Virus record (IMG/VR): IMGVR_UViG_3300047170_000011
Location: 1-48,809 of that record
DNA length: 48,809 bases
Source of the DNA: a virus
Reading direction: 5' to 3' (one strand)
The notes under the pieces were generated by a model. The model saw nothing but the letters and a program-made list of their open reading frames with translations, had not been told where the DNA came from and searched no databases. Both the position numbers and the translations under genes were made by a program. This document shows, piece by piece, positions 13,308 through 21,661 of this stretch. How positions within the stretch are numbered: the first letter of the stretch is position 1; every line of letters starts with the position of its first letter.

Positions 13308-13586
13308 TCACTCGACTTCCTCGGCTACGGCGGCCGAGATAACGTCGCGGAACGCATCAGCAAGGTCGGCGGCACTGTAATCGTGCCGATCCATATGCGA
13401 CGGCATAGCCTCTCCGTAGCTCTCGCCCGGCTGGTCAAGGCCCATGGCTTCGATGCAGTCGGCAGCAAGCTGGTCGGCATTTGCTGCGTCGTATTCCTCC
13501 GGCGAATTGCCGAGGTCGGCCTCGGCAATCGCGCGGAGCATTTCGCGGCAGTTGCGATACAGGCTGGCCTGAAATTCGTAGGACAT
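13308..13586 (-). CDS. Acidic helical protein, first gene of the XRE unit
   Basis: A 92-residue protein from ATG 13586 with CAGGAG 8 bases upstream. It reads YRNCREMLRAIAEADLGNSP, then ANADQLAADCIEAMGLDQPG, strongly acidic and helical. It could be an antirepressor or inhibitor partner of the XRE protein, but no family is recognised. Confidence 0.7.
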   Translation of the reverse strand: MSYEFQASLYRNCREMLRAIAEADLGNSPEEYDAANADQLAADCIEAMGLDQPGESYGEAMPSHMDRHDYSAADLADAFRDVISAAVAEEVE

Positions 13587-13634
13587 TTATCGTCTCCTGT
13601 TCCCCGAGCCGCTCAATCGCAGCCCGATGACGAG

Positions 13635-13686
13635 AACTTACGTCCTGGACGTATCGCTGTCAACAGGAAAATACGTCCCTGGCGTA
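13635..13686 (-). promoter_or_regulatory. Strong leftward promoter with two operator-like dyads
   Basis: On the minus strand a consensus -35 (TTGACA, 13658-13663), a 17-base spacer and a -10 (TAAGTT, 13635-13640). A perfect dyad TACGTCC-T-GGACGTA (13639-13653) fills the spacer. A related site with ATACG/CGTAT arms (13671-13687) lies just upstream of the -35. The centres are 33 bases apart, about three helical turns, which suits cooperative binding by a dimeric repressor such as the XRE protein downstream. The rest of 13587-13765 shows no convincing gene. Confidence 0.7.
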
Positions 13687-13765
13687 TTATTTTGCAGGAT
13701 GCTCAGACGGCCCCGCTCACCGACTCCCTCCCGGCCTCCACGCTCTCCGCCCTGGTCCCCAGCGA

Positions 13766-14167
13766 CTACGACGCCGCACGCACAACCGTATTCGGCTTAA
13801 CCGTTACGGCCGGCGCCCCCGTCAACGTCAGGGTCTGTGCCTGGGCCTCGATCGTCGTCACGAGCGCCTCGATCGCATTGGCGTCGCTGGTCCCGGCGTT
13901 CAGGATTGACTGCGCCTGGGCCAGCACCGGGGTGGCGACGCCCTGCGCGGCGGCGACAACGGGCGCCAGGCCGGGTTCCGCCATGGTCGCCACCTGGGCG
14001 ATGCCGAGCGCGATGCCGTAGGCGGTGATCGCCTTTTGCAGGTCGGCCTGGGCGGTGCTGACCGTAGTGGACGCAGCTGTCGTCGCTGCGGTCACGGTCG
14101 GGAGGTTGCCGCACGCCCCTAGGGAGAGCGCGGCGAGCAATGAAAGGTAGGCTATAACATGGCGCAT
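13766..14167 (-). CDS. Alanine-rich lipoprotein
   Basis: A 133-residue protein from ATG 14167, with AAGGAG upstream. An N-terminal lipoprotein signal (MRHVIAYLSLLAALSLGACG) has the lipobox LGAC at the end of the hydrophobic stretch. The mature part is alanine/threonine/valine-rich and helical. It lies at the end of the late operon beside lysis genes, so it may be the outer-membrane spanin subunit, although it lacks the proline-rich character of Rz1; alternatively it is a lysogenic-conversion lipoprotein. Confidence 0.7.
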   Translation of the reverse strand: MRHVIAYLSLLAALSLGACGNLPTVTAATTAASTTVSTAQADLQKAITAYGIALGIAQVATMAEPGLAPVVAAAQGVATPVLAQAQSILNAGTSDANAIEALVTTIEAQAQTLTLTGAPAVTVKPNTVVRAAS

Positions 14168-14189
14168 GGTGGTCTCCTTATTAAAGGCT

Positions 14190-14225
14190 GGCTGGTGGAG
14201 TGTGAACGACTCCACCGGTCCAGCC
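14190..14225 (-). terminator. Stem-loop between late genes
   Basis: Arms GGTGGAGT (14194-14201) and ACTCCACC (14209-14216) pair perfectly around a 7-base loop, with an outer GGCT/AGCC extension. On the minus strand it is followed by CCTTTAATAAGG, a poor U-tract, then the ribosome-binding site of the lipoprotein gene. Either a weak terminator or an RNA-processing site. The rest of 14168-14326 shows no gene. Confidence 0.4.
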
Positions 14226-14326
14226 AAGCGACGCCCCGTTCCCCGCGGCCACCTCACCACGCCAGAACCGGCCGAGGCCTGACTGACCGGGTGAAAACCC
14301 CAAACGGGCGTGGGAGGTCGCGGGGG

Positions 14327-14701
14327 TCACATCATCGTCCCCGGCAAAAAGCAGAAAATGACCGGGAAGTTTGAGTCGAACAGCGTGTACCAAACCACGG
14401 CCTTGCCCGTGGGGTTTGGGCCGCCCGCCGGATCGACCTTTCCGCGCGCAGGCACATCGACCCAGTTGCCATTGATCCTGACTTGGTAGTGATCGCCCGA
14501 TTCGCGCCACTCGTCGTCGTCAAGCGTGTGGCCGTCACCCAGGCCGCAACAGCTCATGCCGCTGGTTAGTTGATGCTGGCTCTGGAACCACTTCGCGACC
14601 GGGCTATCCATATCCGTCCCCGGCGGAGGCGCCCCATGCGCCCGCACCGTGGCGGCGACGACGCCGACGACGATGAAGGCGGGGATAGCCGCGCGAATCA
14701 C
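14327..14701 (-). CDS. Secreted protein with an SCC motif
   Basis: A 124-residue protein with an N-terminal signal sequence (MIRAAIPAFIVVGVVAATVR, cleavage near AHG-AP). The mature domain holds SGMSCCGLGDGHTLDDDEWR, then RINGNWVDVP and TGKAVVWYTLF. Similar small secreted proteins are common in alphaproteobacteria and their phages, function unknown. Probably periplasmic, with the adjacent cysteines likely bonded or metal-binding. It sits in the lysis region but has no lytic motif. Confidence 0.7.
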   Translation of the reverse strand: MIRAAIPAFIVVGVVAATVRAHGAPPPGTDMDSPVAKWFQSQHQLTSGMSCCGLGDGHTLDDDEWRESGDHYQVRINGNWVDVPARGKVDPAGGPNPTGKAVVWYTLFDSNFPVIFCFLPGTMM

Positions 14702-15051
14702 GATGCGGGGTCCGGCTCGCTGGAGTACCCGAGGTTCTCCATTACGCGCTCTTCGGCATAGCCCTCAATGACTGTCGAAAGAAGCACGTTCCGCACGAAG
14801 TCCGGAGCGACAAGACTGGGGATGCGGCTATTCGGCCCAATCCATGACCGATCCGTGCAATAATTCTTCTCGTCCCACGCGACGAAAACATAGCCTGCGA
14901 TCCGTTGCTCGGGGCGCATCTCACTGAGTGCCCTTGAAACCACGCGATGAGCGCGTGCCCGACCGTCATCAAGAACGGGCTGACGCAGCAACCTAACATC
15001 GGCGCCCCCCTTCATCTTGATTCGACCGATGCGTGTGCGGGCCGCGTCCAT
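14698..15051 (-). CDS. Hypothetical late protein
   Basis: A 117-residue protein from ATG 15051 (TGATG overlap). It includes MRPEQRIAGYVFVAWDEKNY and LVAPDFVRNVLLSTVIEGYA, a small alpha/beta fold. It overlaps the next gene by ATGA. No family recognised. Confidence 0.65.
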   Translation of the reverse strand: MDAARTRIGRIKMKGGADVRLLRQPVLDDGRARAHRVVSRALSEMRPEQRIAGYVFVAWDEKNYCTDRSWIGPNSRIPSLVAPDFVRNVLLSTVIEGYAEERVMENLGYSSEPDPAS

Positions 15052-15335
15052 CAGACAACCGGCTCCCCATCGTGCGCGACGCGATACAGAACGCCGTCAA
15101 ACACCGACTGCTTCTGGCCATCGCTTGCGGTGTCGTCGCAGGTTCGGTGCGTGCGGTAGAAATAGCTTCGCGTCGGACGCTCGACCGCCATCATTGAGTG
15201 CGCGCGAACATCGCCCGCGATCAGCGCGTTGCCGCAGTAAGGGCACGGCGCGTCATGCGGCGGATCGTAGGTTGGTGCGTCCGACGCTTGGTCGGCCCGC
15301 TCATACCAGCCGTAGAGGTCGTTCACGGCGGCCAT
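15051..15335 (-). CDS. Small protein with zinc-ribbon-like cysteines
   Basis: A 94-residue protein from ATG 15335, chosen over an upstream start that overlaps the next gene. It has CPYCGNALIAGDVRAHSMM, then YFYRTHRTCDD, giving CX2C plus a later H/C pair that could bind zinc. Translationally coupled to both neighbours. Function unknown. Confidence 0.6.
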   Translation of the reverse strand: MAAVNDLYGWYERADQASDAPTYDPPHDAPCPYCGNALIAGDVRAHSMMAVERPTRSYFYRTHRTCDDTASDGQKQSVFDGVLYRVAHDGEPVV

Positions 15336-15547
15336 CACAGGATCATCCGGTGATAACCCAGCCCAAACCCGCCGAACAGAAACAGCAGGATCAGCACGAC
15401 CAGCACGATCCACAGCAGGTTGCTGCCGCCGGCCGGACCCGGCGCCGCGCTCGGTCCAGCGCCGCCGAAGTAGCCGCCTCGGTAGCCCCAATAGCCACCG
15501 CCGCCGCAGAAGATCAGGATCAGGACGATAATCAGGATTAGGGACAT
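15335..15547 (-). CDS. Small two-helix membrane protein
   Basis: A 70-residue protein with two hydrophobic helices, MSLILIIVLILIFCGGGGYW and LLWIVLVVLILLFLFGGFGL, joined by a glycine/proline-rich loop (about residues 21-44). It is next to the holin-like and endolysin genes, so it could be a holin or antiholin, but a glycine-rich membrane protein of other function is equally possible. Confidence 0.6.
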   Translation of the reverse strand: MSLILIIVLILIFCGGGGYWGYRGGYFGGAGPSAAPGPAGGSNLLWIVLVVLILLFLFGGFGLGYHRMIL

Positions 15548-15550
15548 GGT

Positions 15551-16048
15551 TCAGGTTCCTGCGGGAGCGAGGGAGAGCGCGGAGCCGGTGGCGGAAACAA
15601 GAACCGGCTCGGGTTGCGGCGTGGGTGCCGGAGCGCCCCCGGACTTTACTTCCGCCACCACCACTGGCGCTGCGGTAGGGGGCACCGTCTCGGGGATCGG
15701 CGTCGCCAGCGACAGCGCCTTCGCCACCGCGCCCTCGACCTTCGTCGCGATATCTGCCGGCGACTGCCCGAAATGGGCCATTGCGGCAGGCGCTTGATCC
15801 GCCACGTAGGCGGCAGCGGCGGCAAGTGCTGCGTTCTTGATCGTGCCGTTCTGGAGGAACTGGTCACCGCGCGCCTGCCCGTAGGCCAACGCGATGCCGG
15901 ATGCGTTCGTGAGCGCGCCTTGGATGGCGGCTCGGGCGTCGGCGTTCTTGATGTATTTCTGCGCAGCAGCGGCGGCGAGGCCGAGGATGACCGTGACCAT
16001 GATGCCGAGAAGGCTGTTGAACAGGGGGATCAGGACGGCGGTGTTCAT
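15551..16048 (-). CDS. Holin-like protein (LLH-type)
   Basis: A 165-residue protein with one N-terminal transmembrane helix (LLGIMVTVILGLAAAAAQKY) followed by amphipathic alanine-rich helices (ARAAIQGALTNASGIALAYG) and a disordered proline-rich tail. This is the layout of the LLH holin superfamily. It overlaps the endolysin gene by ATGA, supporting a role in releasing it. Called from architecture and position. Confidence 0.6.
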   Translation of the reverse strand: MNTAVLIPLFNSLLGIMVTVILGLAAAAAQKYIKNADARAAIQGALTNASGIALAYGQARGDQFLQNGTIKNAALAAAAAYVADQAPAAMAHFGQSPADIATKVEGAVAKALSLATPIPETVPPTAAPVVVAEVKSGGAPAPTPQPEPVLVSATGSALSLAPAGT

Positions 16049-16695
16049 GAGGTATCCTTCGCGAGTTCGGTGGCATTGAGATTGTCGGCGCTGTTGTCCG
16101 GATCGGCCGCAATCGCATCAATCGCGGCCGAAAGCGGCGGTATAGGCGCGGCGGGAACTGGAGGCACCTTGAGCCACGACTGCGCCAAAGCCGCCCGCCG
16201 TGAGGTCCGCGCGCGCCACCCCGCATCAAACTCGGCCGCGCCGGCGAGCGACCCGTAATACACATCCTGCATCACCGACAGCGACACGATAAGCGCCGAG
16301 GCCGGTCGCGCCTTGGTCAGCGCCATCGTCTGCGGCCCTACCCAGCCGTCAATCTCGGCCCCCGACAGGCCGAGTGCCTTTTGCAGCATCCGGGCGCTGG
16401 TGCGCGGGCCGGTCGTGACGCCGAAATCGAACACCATGAGGTCCACGCCGAGCGGCAGATCGTCGCAACGCGGCGGGGTCCAGTAGCCGGTCGCATAGAT
16501 GGCCTGGATGGTGCCCTGCGTCATGGCCGCGAGGTCGTGGGGTGTGCATGGCTTGCCGAGGTAGCCCGTGAGCGTGGCAAGGGTGATGCCGTAGGCGGTC
16601 GCGCCCCCTTCGTCGCCGGGCGTCACATGCAGCGGTTGGCCGTCTTGGGCGGGGGACAGCGTGAACGCGAGGCAGTCCGGGAAGTTGTTGTTCAT
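16045..16695 (-). CDS. Endolysin, glycosyl hydrolase 108 type
   Basis: A 216-residue protein. Residues about 1-100 match GH108 N-acetylmuramidases: HVTPGDEGGATAYGITLATL, then YWTPPRCDDLPLGVDLMVFD, FGVTTGPRTSARMLQKALG, and the peptidoglycan-binding-like DGWVGPQTMALTKA. The family's usual EGG catalytic segment is replaced by AQDGQ, while a Glu appears in DEGG. A long Ala/Pro tail (from about 165) is atypical. It would cut peptidoglycan glycan strands at lysis. Confidence 0.85.
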   Translation of the reverse strand: MNNNFPDCLAFTLSPAQDGQPLHVTPGDEGGATAYGITLATLTGYLGKPCTPHDLAAMTQGTIQAIYATGYWTPPRCDDLPLGVDLMVFDFGVTTGPRTSARMLQKALGLSGAEIDGWVGPQTMALTKARPASALIVSLSVMQDVYYGSLAGAAEFDAGWRARTSRRAALAQSWLKVPPVPAAPIPPLSAAIDAIAADPDNSADNLNATELAKDTS

Positions 16696-17123
16696 CTCGC
16701 GCCCTTCGCCCTCTGATCGGTCGTATCAATCAGCCGCTGCGTCCGCGCGTCGGCCGCGCTCGCCCTGATCTCATCCGCCGTCATTCGGTCCCCCAGCGCG
16801 CTGATCTCGGCGTCCAGGCGGGACAGGTGATTGTCCTGGGCGACGTAATCGCTCTGGCGCGGCATCAAGCTGATCTTGTCGTTGACCGCCGTGAGTGTGC
16901 GCTGAAGGTCGGAAACCTGGCGCGCCATTTCGACGTTTTGCCGGCTCAGCTCCTCGTATTGCGTCTGCGTCTGCGGATGAATGCCGCCCGTGAGCCACAC
17001 CAGCGCGACGCACGCGATCACCAGCCATTGACCGGCCGTTTGCGCCCAGGTCAGGAAGATCTTTACCCCATCCCGGATTTCGTCCGTCACGCTACGTGAC
17101 CACACCGAAGCGTATGACATCAT
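16692..17123 (-). CDS. Membrane-anchored coiled-coil protein (i-spanin-like)
   Basis: A 143-residue protein from ATG 17123. One N-terminal transmembrane helix (AGQWLVIACVALVWLTGG) is followed by a long periplasmic coiled coil (QYEELSRQNVEMARQVSDLQ, then LSRLDAEISALGDRMTADEI). This is the form of an inner-membrane spanin or of the small accessory protein often found next to GH108 endolysins. It overlaps the endolysin start by ATGA. Confidence 0.65.
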   Translation of the reverse strand: MMSYASVWSRSVTDEIRDGVKIFLTWAQTAGQWLVIACVALVWLTGGIHPQTQTQYEELSRQNVEMARQVSDLQRTLTAVNDKISLMPRQSDYVAQDNHLSRLDAEISALGDRMTADEIRASAADARTQRLIDTTDQRAKGAR

Positions 17124-17220
17124 ACATACCCATTTTTGACGATACCCTTCAAATGTCAGCCCGGTATCACGGTTGCTTTTGCAACTCGGTTCGTGATGGT
17201 CGCCGAATGCGATTGCCGGC
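17124..17220 (-). other. Short intergenic segment with a small hairpin
   Basis: No gene. It contains a perfect GTTGC-TTTT-GCAAC hairpin (17172-17185) and half-sites GATACC and GGTATC around 17143-17168 that recall the GATACSGTATC palindromes of the early region. No convincing promoter. Confidence 0.3.
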
Positions 17221-17661
17221 TCATCCGACCAAATCCCCGCGACCAACGGAGACGGCCCACGCGCGGAGAGCAGCCCACTGCGCTACGGGGACGCTGATCA
17301 TTTCCGGTTCCTTGTAGTCGTGGAAGCGGTATCCTGTGTTCGGCACAAGCTCGATCGAGCAATCAATGCCGGAGTCGACCATCCGTTCGCGAAAATTGCG
17401 GATCAGGTTTCGGACGCACGTATTCGCGCTGAGGCGACCGCCATCGTCGTCTGGATAAGCCGCGCTCAGAAGCTCCGTCATTCGCACGACCTTGCCGTGC
17501 TTCTGCATCAAACAAGCGAGTATGCGCGAGAGGACGCTGTTGGTGCGTTTCAGCCGCAGGGCTACGCCGCGTCCGTCAATGATCCGGCGCGTTTCCAGGT
17601 CCAGCGTCACGGAGCCAGCCGAAATTATAGATGCGGTCACGGCGGCCGGCCCCTTACCCAT
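17221..17661 (-). CDS. OmpR/PhoB-type winged-helix protein
   Basis: A 146-residue protein with only the effector domain of response regulators: VTLDLETRRIIDGRGVALRL, then RILACLMQKHGKVVRMTELL, then ANTCVRNLIRNFRERMVDSG and VPNTGYRFHDYK. The PNTGYRF hairpin is the hallmark of the winged helix. No receiver domain. The C-terminal 30 residues (VAQWAALRAWAVSVGR) form an extra helix. It lies inside the late operon between tailspike and lysis genes, so it may regulate late or host genes. Confidence 0.8.
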   Translation of the reverse strand: MGKGPAAVTASIISAGSVTLDLETRRIIDGRGVALRLKRTNSVLSRILACLMQKHGKVVRMTELLSAAYPDDDGGRLSANTCVRNLIRNFRERMVDSGIDCSIELVPNTGYRFHDYKEPEMISVPVAQWAALRAWAVSVGRGDLVG

Positions 17662-20509
17662 ACCAATATCCAGTGCGCGCGCAGTAGAAAGTCTTGGTGG
17701 ATGGAGTGCTGCTCAACGCGACGGGATTCGTGCCATTGAGACCGTTCACGAATTCGGTAAGGGAAAACGCGAAGTAATTTAGTGAGTTTGACCCTGCGTT
17801 TGTAAGAACGCACATTTCCCCTGGAACAGCAGTGGGCAATTTAACACTATCTCCTGCCGTGGCAACGGTCTGAACTAAATTAATCCCATAGACAAGCTGT
17901 GTCGCGCTCGCGTAGCCGCCGCCAGCATGTGCCACAACACCGGGATTTGCCGCCGGCAGCGGGACTGATGCGGATGATAAAACGAACGTGGGTGCTGCGA
18001 CGGTAACGGCGGCGCCAGACACGGTGGTGCCGCAAGAGTTTGATGTCGTGAAAGATGTGCCGCTCACATAGAGCAACCGCGTTACCAAGGCAGCGCCGCC
18101 CGCTCCAGCGCCAGCAATCGACACCCACAGACCGGGGCGCCAAGTTGGATCGGCTGCGCTCAAGGTTCCGCTCTTGGCGCCGCTTGTCATAGACGCCGTG
18201 GCGGCGCCCAGCGTGGCATAACTGCCCGCCGCCGCGCATAGCTGGTCGTTTCCGAAGTTGCTGGTGCTCAGCCAGCGGTCGCCAACGTCGAAGTCCATGT
18301 TGGTGGGCGTGGTTCCTTCATAGAGTTTGTGTCCACCAAGGATTATTTGAGCGTTTTGGTAGTTGGTTGTCTGTGTGAGTGGGACTACCGAAACGCTGTC
18401 GATGACGATCTGTCCGCCAACCTTCTCGCCAGACCAGTAGATATGGGCCTGAGCAAGCGACGTAGGCGGCACGATGAAAGGCACCTGTGCCTCATACCAC
18501 CCGGCCGTGTCACCGATGACCGGCGATAGCTGCACGTCGAACTGGTCGGCGCCGGTGCTAGAGTTATAGGCCCCGACAGGCCGAGTGCAGAAATGCCAGT
18601 TTGGATCGCCGGTTGGGCAGGAGTAGCGGATGCGCGCCACATAGGCGCCGGGCAAGATGTATTTGGTGTCGATTATTCCCACAGATGCGCTTGCAGCAGA
18701 CGCGGCAGCAGTGTTGGTCAGGAGCACGGCGTTGCCCGAGATATCCCCGCCCCCTGTGTAGCCAGCCACCGTGCAGCTTGTCGCGGTCCACAGCGGAGGC
18801 TGCGTTGCGGCCGAGGGCAGGTTAACCTGCAAGCTTCCTATCTGAATGCCTGTGAGCCAACTGTCGGCGAGCTTCGGGACATAGGAGCCGCTGATTATCG
18901 TGCTGGTTTCAAAGACGCCTAGGCATTCCCAGGTGATCCCGCCGTCAGTCTCGGTCCCGTTGAGCGTGGTCCCGTGGGGACCGCCGGCTGTGCCCGACGT
19001 TGCCGTGCCAGTCGTCGGCGCCACAAAACGGTAGGCATAGCCATTGTTTGTGCGAACGTCATTGAGCGTGTACGCCGTGGCCTGCGCCCAGGAAGCGCCC
19101 GGCTGGTTCTGGTCTGCCAGAACACTGGTCGATGTCCACACGACCGAACCGTCGTTGACCGATTGTCCGGTGGCGGTCGCGGTCGGACCCACCGACCCCA
19201 CTGCCGCCGTCGTGCCCGCCGTCGTGCAGGTGAACAGGTAGCCACCGTTGTTCCGCGTGGAATTTACCGTGATGGCGGACGCGGGCTGCCAAGACGCACC
19301 GTTGATATTGATCGAGTAAGCGTAGGGGTTGGCCGGCTGACACGTCATGCGCCAGCTTGGTGCGTCGTCGCTGTCAAGAACGACCAGCGTGGGCTGCGAT
19401 GCCGTCTGCGTCGGATAGCTGACATAGGGATCGGCAGCCAAGCGCAGGTGCATCGGATAGGCGTTTGCCGGGTTCGGTGTGACACGGGGGTTGAAGAAAT
19501 AGAGCTTCTGAACAACACCCTCGATGATCGTGCGGGAACTGGCCGGCGTGAAACTAGACGTATACCAGGAGCCGCGAGAAAACGAGATTTCAGCAATGGA
19601 CGAGGAATTTGCCGTGTTGTTGTTGCGCGAAACTAGGTTGGTGAAGCGGATTTCACCATTCCAGCCAAATCCGCTGATGCCACCGCCATAGTTGTTCTCG
19701 ACCATGCAGCCATCGACATCAATGTCGTCGGTCCATTCGAAGTTCGCGCCCGCGCCGAGGCCAACGCCGGACGAGCCACAGTTCGCGCCATAGTAATTAA
19801 CAAGCCGGCACTTGCGCGCGCCATAGAACGTGACGCCCTGCCAAGCCATGTTGATGCCGGCGCAGTTGATGACGATGCACTGCGACACAAGGCCGGTGCC
19901 AGGGTTCGCCAGTTCAACGGCCATGTCGCCGTTGAGAGAAATGCCCGTTCCATAGCCGTTTTGGCAGAGGACATTATCATATAGTTGCCCGGTCGATTGG
20001 TGCCCGCTGGCGATGCAAAAAGTCTCGGTGGAGTAACTTCCCACTTGGTTCTGAAAGATCAGATCGCGGAACACGTTGTTGCTGGCGGTCTGGGAAGCAT
20101 ACTCGACGAAGGACATCGCGTAGGGCGTTGCCGCACCGCCGTTTACCTTTGATCGCTGTGAGTCGAATACCAGCCCGCAGATCGAGCAGCCCGTATTGTA
20201 TTTGATGAACACAAGCTGCTGGCCGGATGTCAGGCCAACGAAACTGGACGGGTCAATATAGAGCGTGGTCCCTGTGCCGGGCAGGCCGTAGATCGCCATG
20301 CCGGCTGGCAGCACGATGGGTGACCCATAGGGCACGATGAAATTGTAGCCGAGAGGGTGCGGCGGAAAGAAGATGCGCACGTCGGGGATGGCCGAAACGG
20401 ACGCAACCGCGCGCACGAAAGCCGGGAAATTATCGGTCACGCCATCGGGCACAAAGCCAAGATCGGTGACCGCATTGAGCGGCGTGCTGGGAGGGATCGT
20501 TACGGGCAT
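17654..20509 (-). CDS. Tailspike with pectate-lyase-like beta helix
   Basis: A 951-residue protein. The start LGFVPDGVTDNFPAFVRAV is the classic pectate-lyase/beta-helix entry. Residues about 60-310 hold repeated N/G-rich rungs (ISGFGWNGEIRFTNLVSRNN). About 405-530 contain two copies of a small sandwich module that ends in DG-x3-W (NDGSVVWTS, TDGGITWEC). Further beta domains follow, ending in a C-terminal part similar to the fibre proteins nearby. It probably binds and may cut host surface polysaccharide. No signal peptide, unlike its neighbours. Overlaps the winged-helix gene by 8 bases. Confidence 0.85.
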   Translation of the reverse strand: MPVTIPPSTPLNAVTDLGFVPDGVTDNFPAFVRAVASVSAIPDVRIFFPPHPLGYNFIVPYGSPIVLPAGMAIYGLPGTGTTLYIDPSSFVGLTSGQQLVFIKYNTGCSICGLVFDSQRSKVNGGAATPYAMSFVEYASQTASNNVFRDLIFQNQVGSYSTETFCIASGHQSTGQLYDNVLCQNGYGTGISLNGDMAVELANPGTGLVSQCIVINCAGINMAWQGVTFYGARKCRLVNYYGANCGSSGVGLGAGANFEWTDDIDVDGCMVENNYGGGISGFGWNGEIRFTNLVSRNNNTANSSSIAEISFSRGSWYTSSFTPASSRTIIEGVVQKLYFFNPRVTPNPANAYPMHLRLAADPYVSYPTQTASQPTLVVLDSDDAPSWRMTCQPANPYAYSININGASWQPASAITVNSTRNNGGYLFTCTTAGTTAAVGSVGPTATATGQSVNDGSVVWTSTSVLADQNQPGASWAQATAYTLNDVRTNNGYAYRFVAPTTGTATSGTAGGPHGTTLNGTETDGGITWECLGVFETSTIISGSYVPKLADSWLTGIQIGSLQVNLPSAATQPPLWTATSCTVAGYTGGGDISGNAVLLTNTAAASAASASVGIIDTKYILPGAYVARIRYSCPTGDPNWHFCTRPVGAYNSSTGADQFDVQLSPVIGDTAGWYEAQVPFIVPPTSLAQAHIYWSGEKVGGQIVIDSVSVVPLTQTTNYQNAQIILGGHKLYEGTTPTNMDFDVGDRWLSTSNFGNDQLCAAAGSYATLGAATASMTSGAKSGTLSAADPTWRPGLWVSIAGAGAGGAALVTRLLYVSGTSFTTSNSCGTTVSGAAVTVAAPTFVLSSASVPLPAANPGVVAHAGGGYASATQLVYGINLVQTVATAGDSVKLPTAVPGEMCVLTNAGSNSLNYFAFSLTEFVNGLNGTNPVALSSTPSTKTFYCARTGYWYG

Positions 20510-21147
20510 TACCAGACGCTCACAATGTAGGGAGTTCCAGAAAGGCTGGACGTGATCTGTAGGTTGTTGCCCGACGGTTTCTCATAAGTCTCGGTGGCGT
20601 ATTGGCCACCGTTGCCAAACACGCGAAACGAGGTCGCGCCATTAACGCTGGGCGTTGTGCCGTCATCGGTGACCCAGAGATCGGTCGCCGTCGGTGAGTT
20701 TACCTTCCACCCATTCACGGGCGCGGTTCCGATAGTAACAGGCAAAGAATTCCACGCTGTCGCCGTTAGCGTGACGGCGCCCGCGCAAGTGCTGCTGATG
20801 AACGAGGTGCTAAGAGGGCTTGTCGGGTAAGCCGAATAACTGCCTCCGGTATTTAGAACGATCCCTGTGATGCGCCCCGTGCCATCCACGCTGTTGATGT
20901 GGAAAACCGCCTGCACCGTGTAGGTGCCTCCCGAAACTCCCAGCGTGTCTCCGACCGTGCATCCCGTGGTGGTGTTGGTGTAGGTGTTTGCGCCAGCCAG
21001 CGTCGCCAGAACAACGCCAGTAATACGGGTTGAGGTAAATCCGCCATTGCCGCCTGCACCCGGCTGTATCCAGGTAGCATCAGCCGGCACGGAAAGAACC
21101 AATAAAGCCCCAGCTATAAGTGCAACGCGACGAACCGGCGACATCAT
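20509..21147 (-). CDS. Fibre-like protein with signal peptide
   Basis: A 212-residue protein. A Sec-type signal (MMSPVRRVALIAGALLVLSV, ending PADA-TW) precedes a beta-rich Gly/Thr/Ser body with ITGVVLATLAGANTYTNTTT and GRITGIVLNTGGSYSAYPT, an internal duplication typical of fibre or adhesin-like repeats. It overlaps the tailspike start by TGATG. An exported, fibre-like protein is unusual for a virion gene block. Confidence 0.7.
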   Translation of the reverse strand: MMSPVRRVALIAGALLVLSVPADATWIQPGAGGNGGFTSTRITGVVLATLAGANTYTNTTTGCTVGDTLGVSGGTYTVQAVFHINSVDGTGRITGIVLNTGGSYSAYPTSPLSTSFISSTCAGAVTLTATAWNSLPVTIGTAPVNGWKVNSPTATDLWVTDDGTTPSVNGATSFRVFGNGGQYATETYEKPSGNNLQITSSLSGTPYIVSVW

Positions 21148-21157
21148 TTCAAAACCC

Positions 21158-21661
21158 TCAGTTAATCACAATGTATGTTGAGTTCACGGCGTTCCACGCG
21201 ACATTCAAGACCGACCCTGAAGGAAGCTGAATTGGAACCGAGGGGGTTCCATCAAGCGAAGAAAGTGTGACGGTGGCCGTTCCTGCACCAATGTTGGGTA
21301 TGGCGATGCTGTGCCCATCTACCGTTCCATTTGCCAGCCTCATCGCCAGCGACGAGGCCGAGTTTAGCAGTGACGTAGTATCCGTCACTGCTATGGCTCC
21401 AGAGGACGTGTAGGTGTTTGTGACGACGTAGGTAGGTGCGCCGCCCGTTGCGGACAGCGTTCCCCCGCTGCTTGAAAGCCCGCTGCCGATGGTCAGGCCA
21501 CCGAACGCGCCGCCGTTGTTGTACTGGATCTGGCCGTTGGTGCCACCGGGGGTGCCCCCGCCTCCACCGCCGCCAGACGACGGCCCACTCAACACCTGCT
21601 GCGCCTGCGCCGAGCCGCACAGCGACAGGGCCGCAATGAGGATTCCGAGAGCGCGCCTCAC
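21158..21661 (-). CDS. Fibre-like protein with signal peptide
   Basis: A 167-residue protein from GTG 21661 (GTGA overlap). Signal peptide MRRALGILIAALSLCGSAQA, then a glycine run and the fibre motif GGTNGQIQYNNGGAFGGLT, followed by a beta-rich tail (VTNTYTSSGAIAVTDTTSLL). The NGQIQYNNGGAFGG element recurs in phage tail fibres, so this is a fibre segment behind an export signal. Confidence 0.7.
   Translation of the reverse strand: MRRALGILIAALSLCGSAQAQQVLSGPSSGGGGGGGTPGGTNGQIQYNNGGAFGGLTIGSGLSSSGGTLSATGGAPTYVVTNTYTSSGAIAVTDTTSLLNSASSLAMRLANGTVDGHSIAIPNIGAGTATVTLSSLDGTPSVPIQLPSGSVLNVAWNAVNSTYIVIN

Noticed and set aside
12996-14021. Plus-strand frame of 341 residues
   Set aside because: It lies antisense to the XRE unit, its promoter and the lipoprotein gene and has no domain or codon signal of its own.
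14190-14225. Strong rho-independent terminator
   Set aside because: The stem is good but the following bases are TTTAATAA rather than a U-run, so it is kept only as a weak terminator or processing site.
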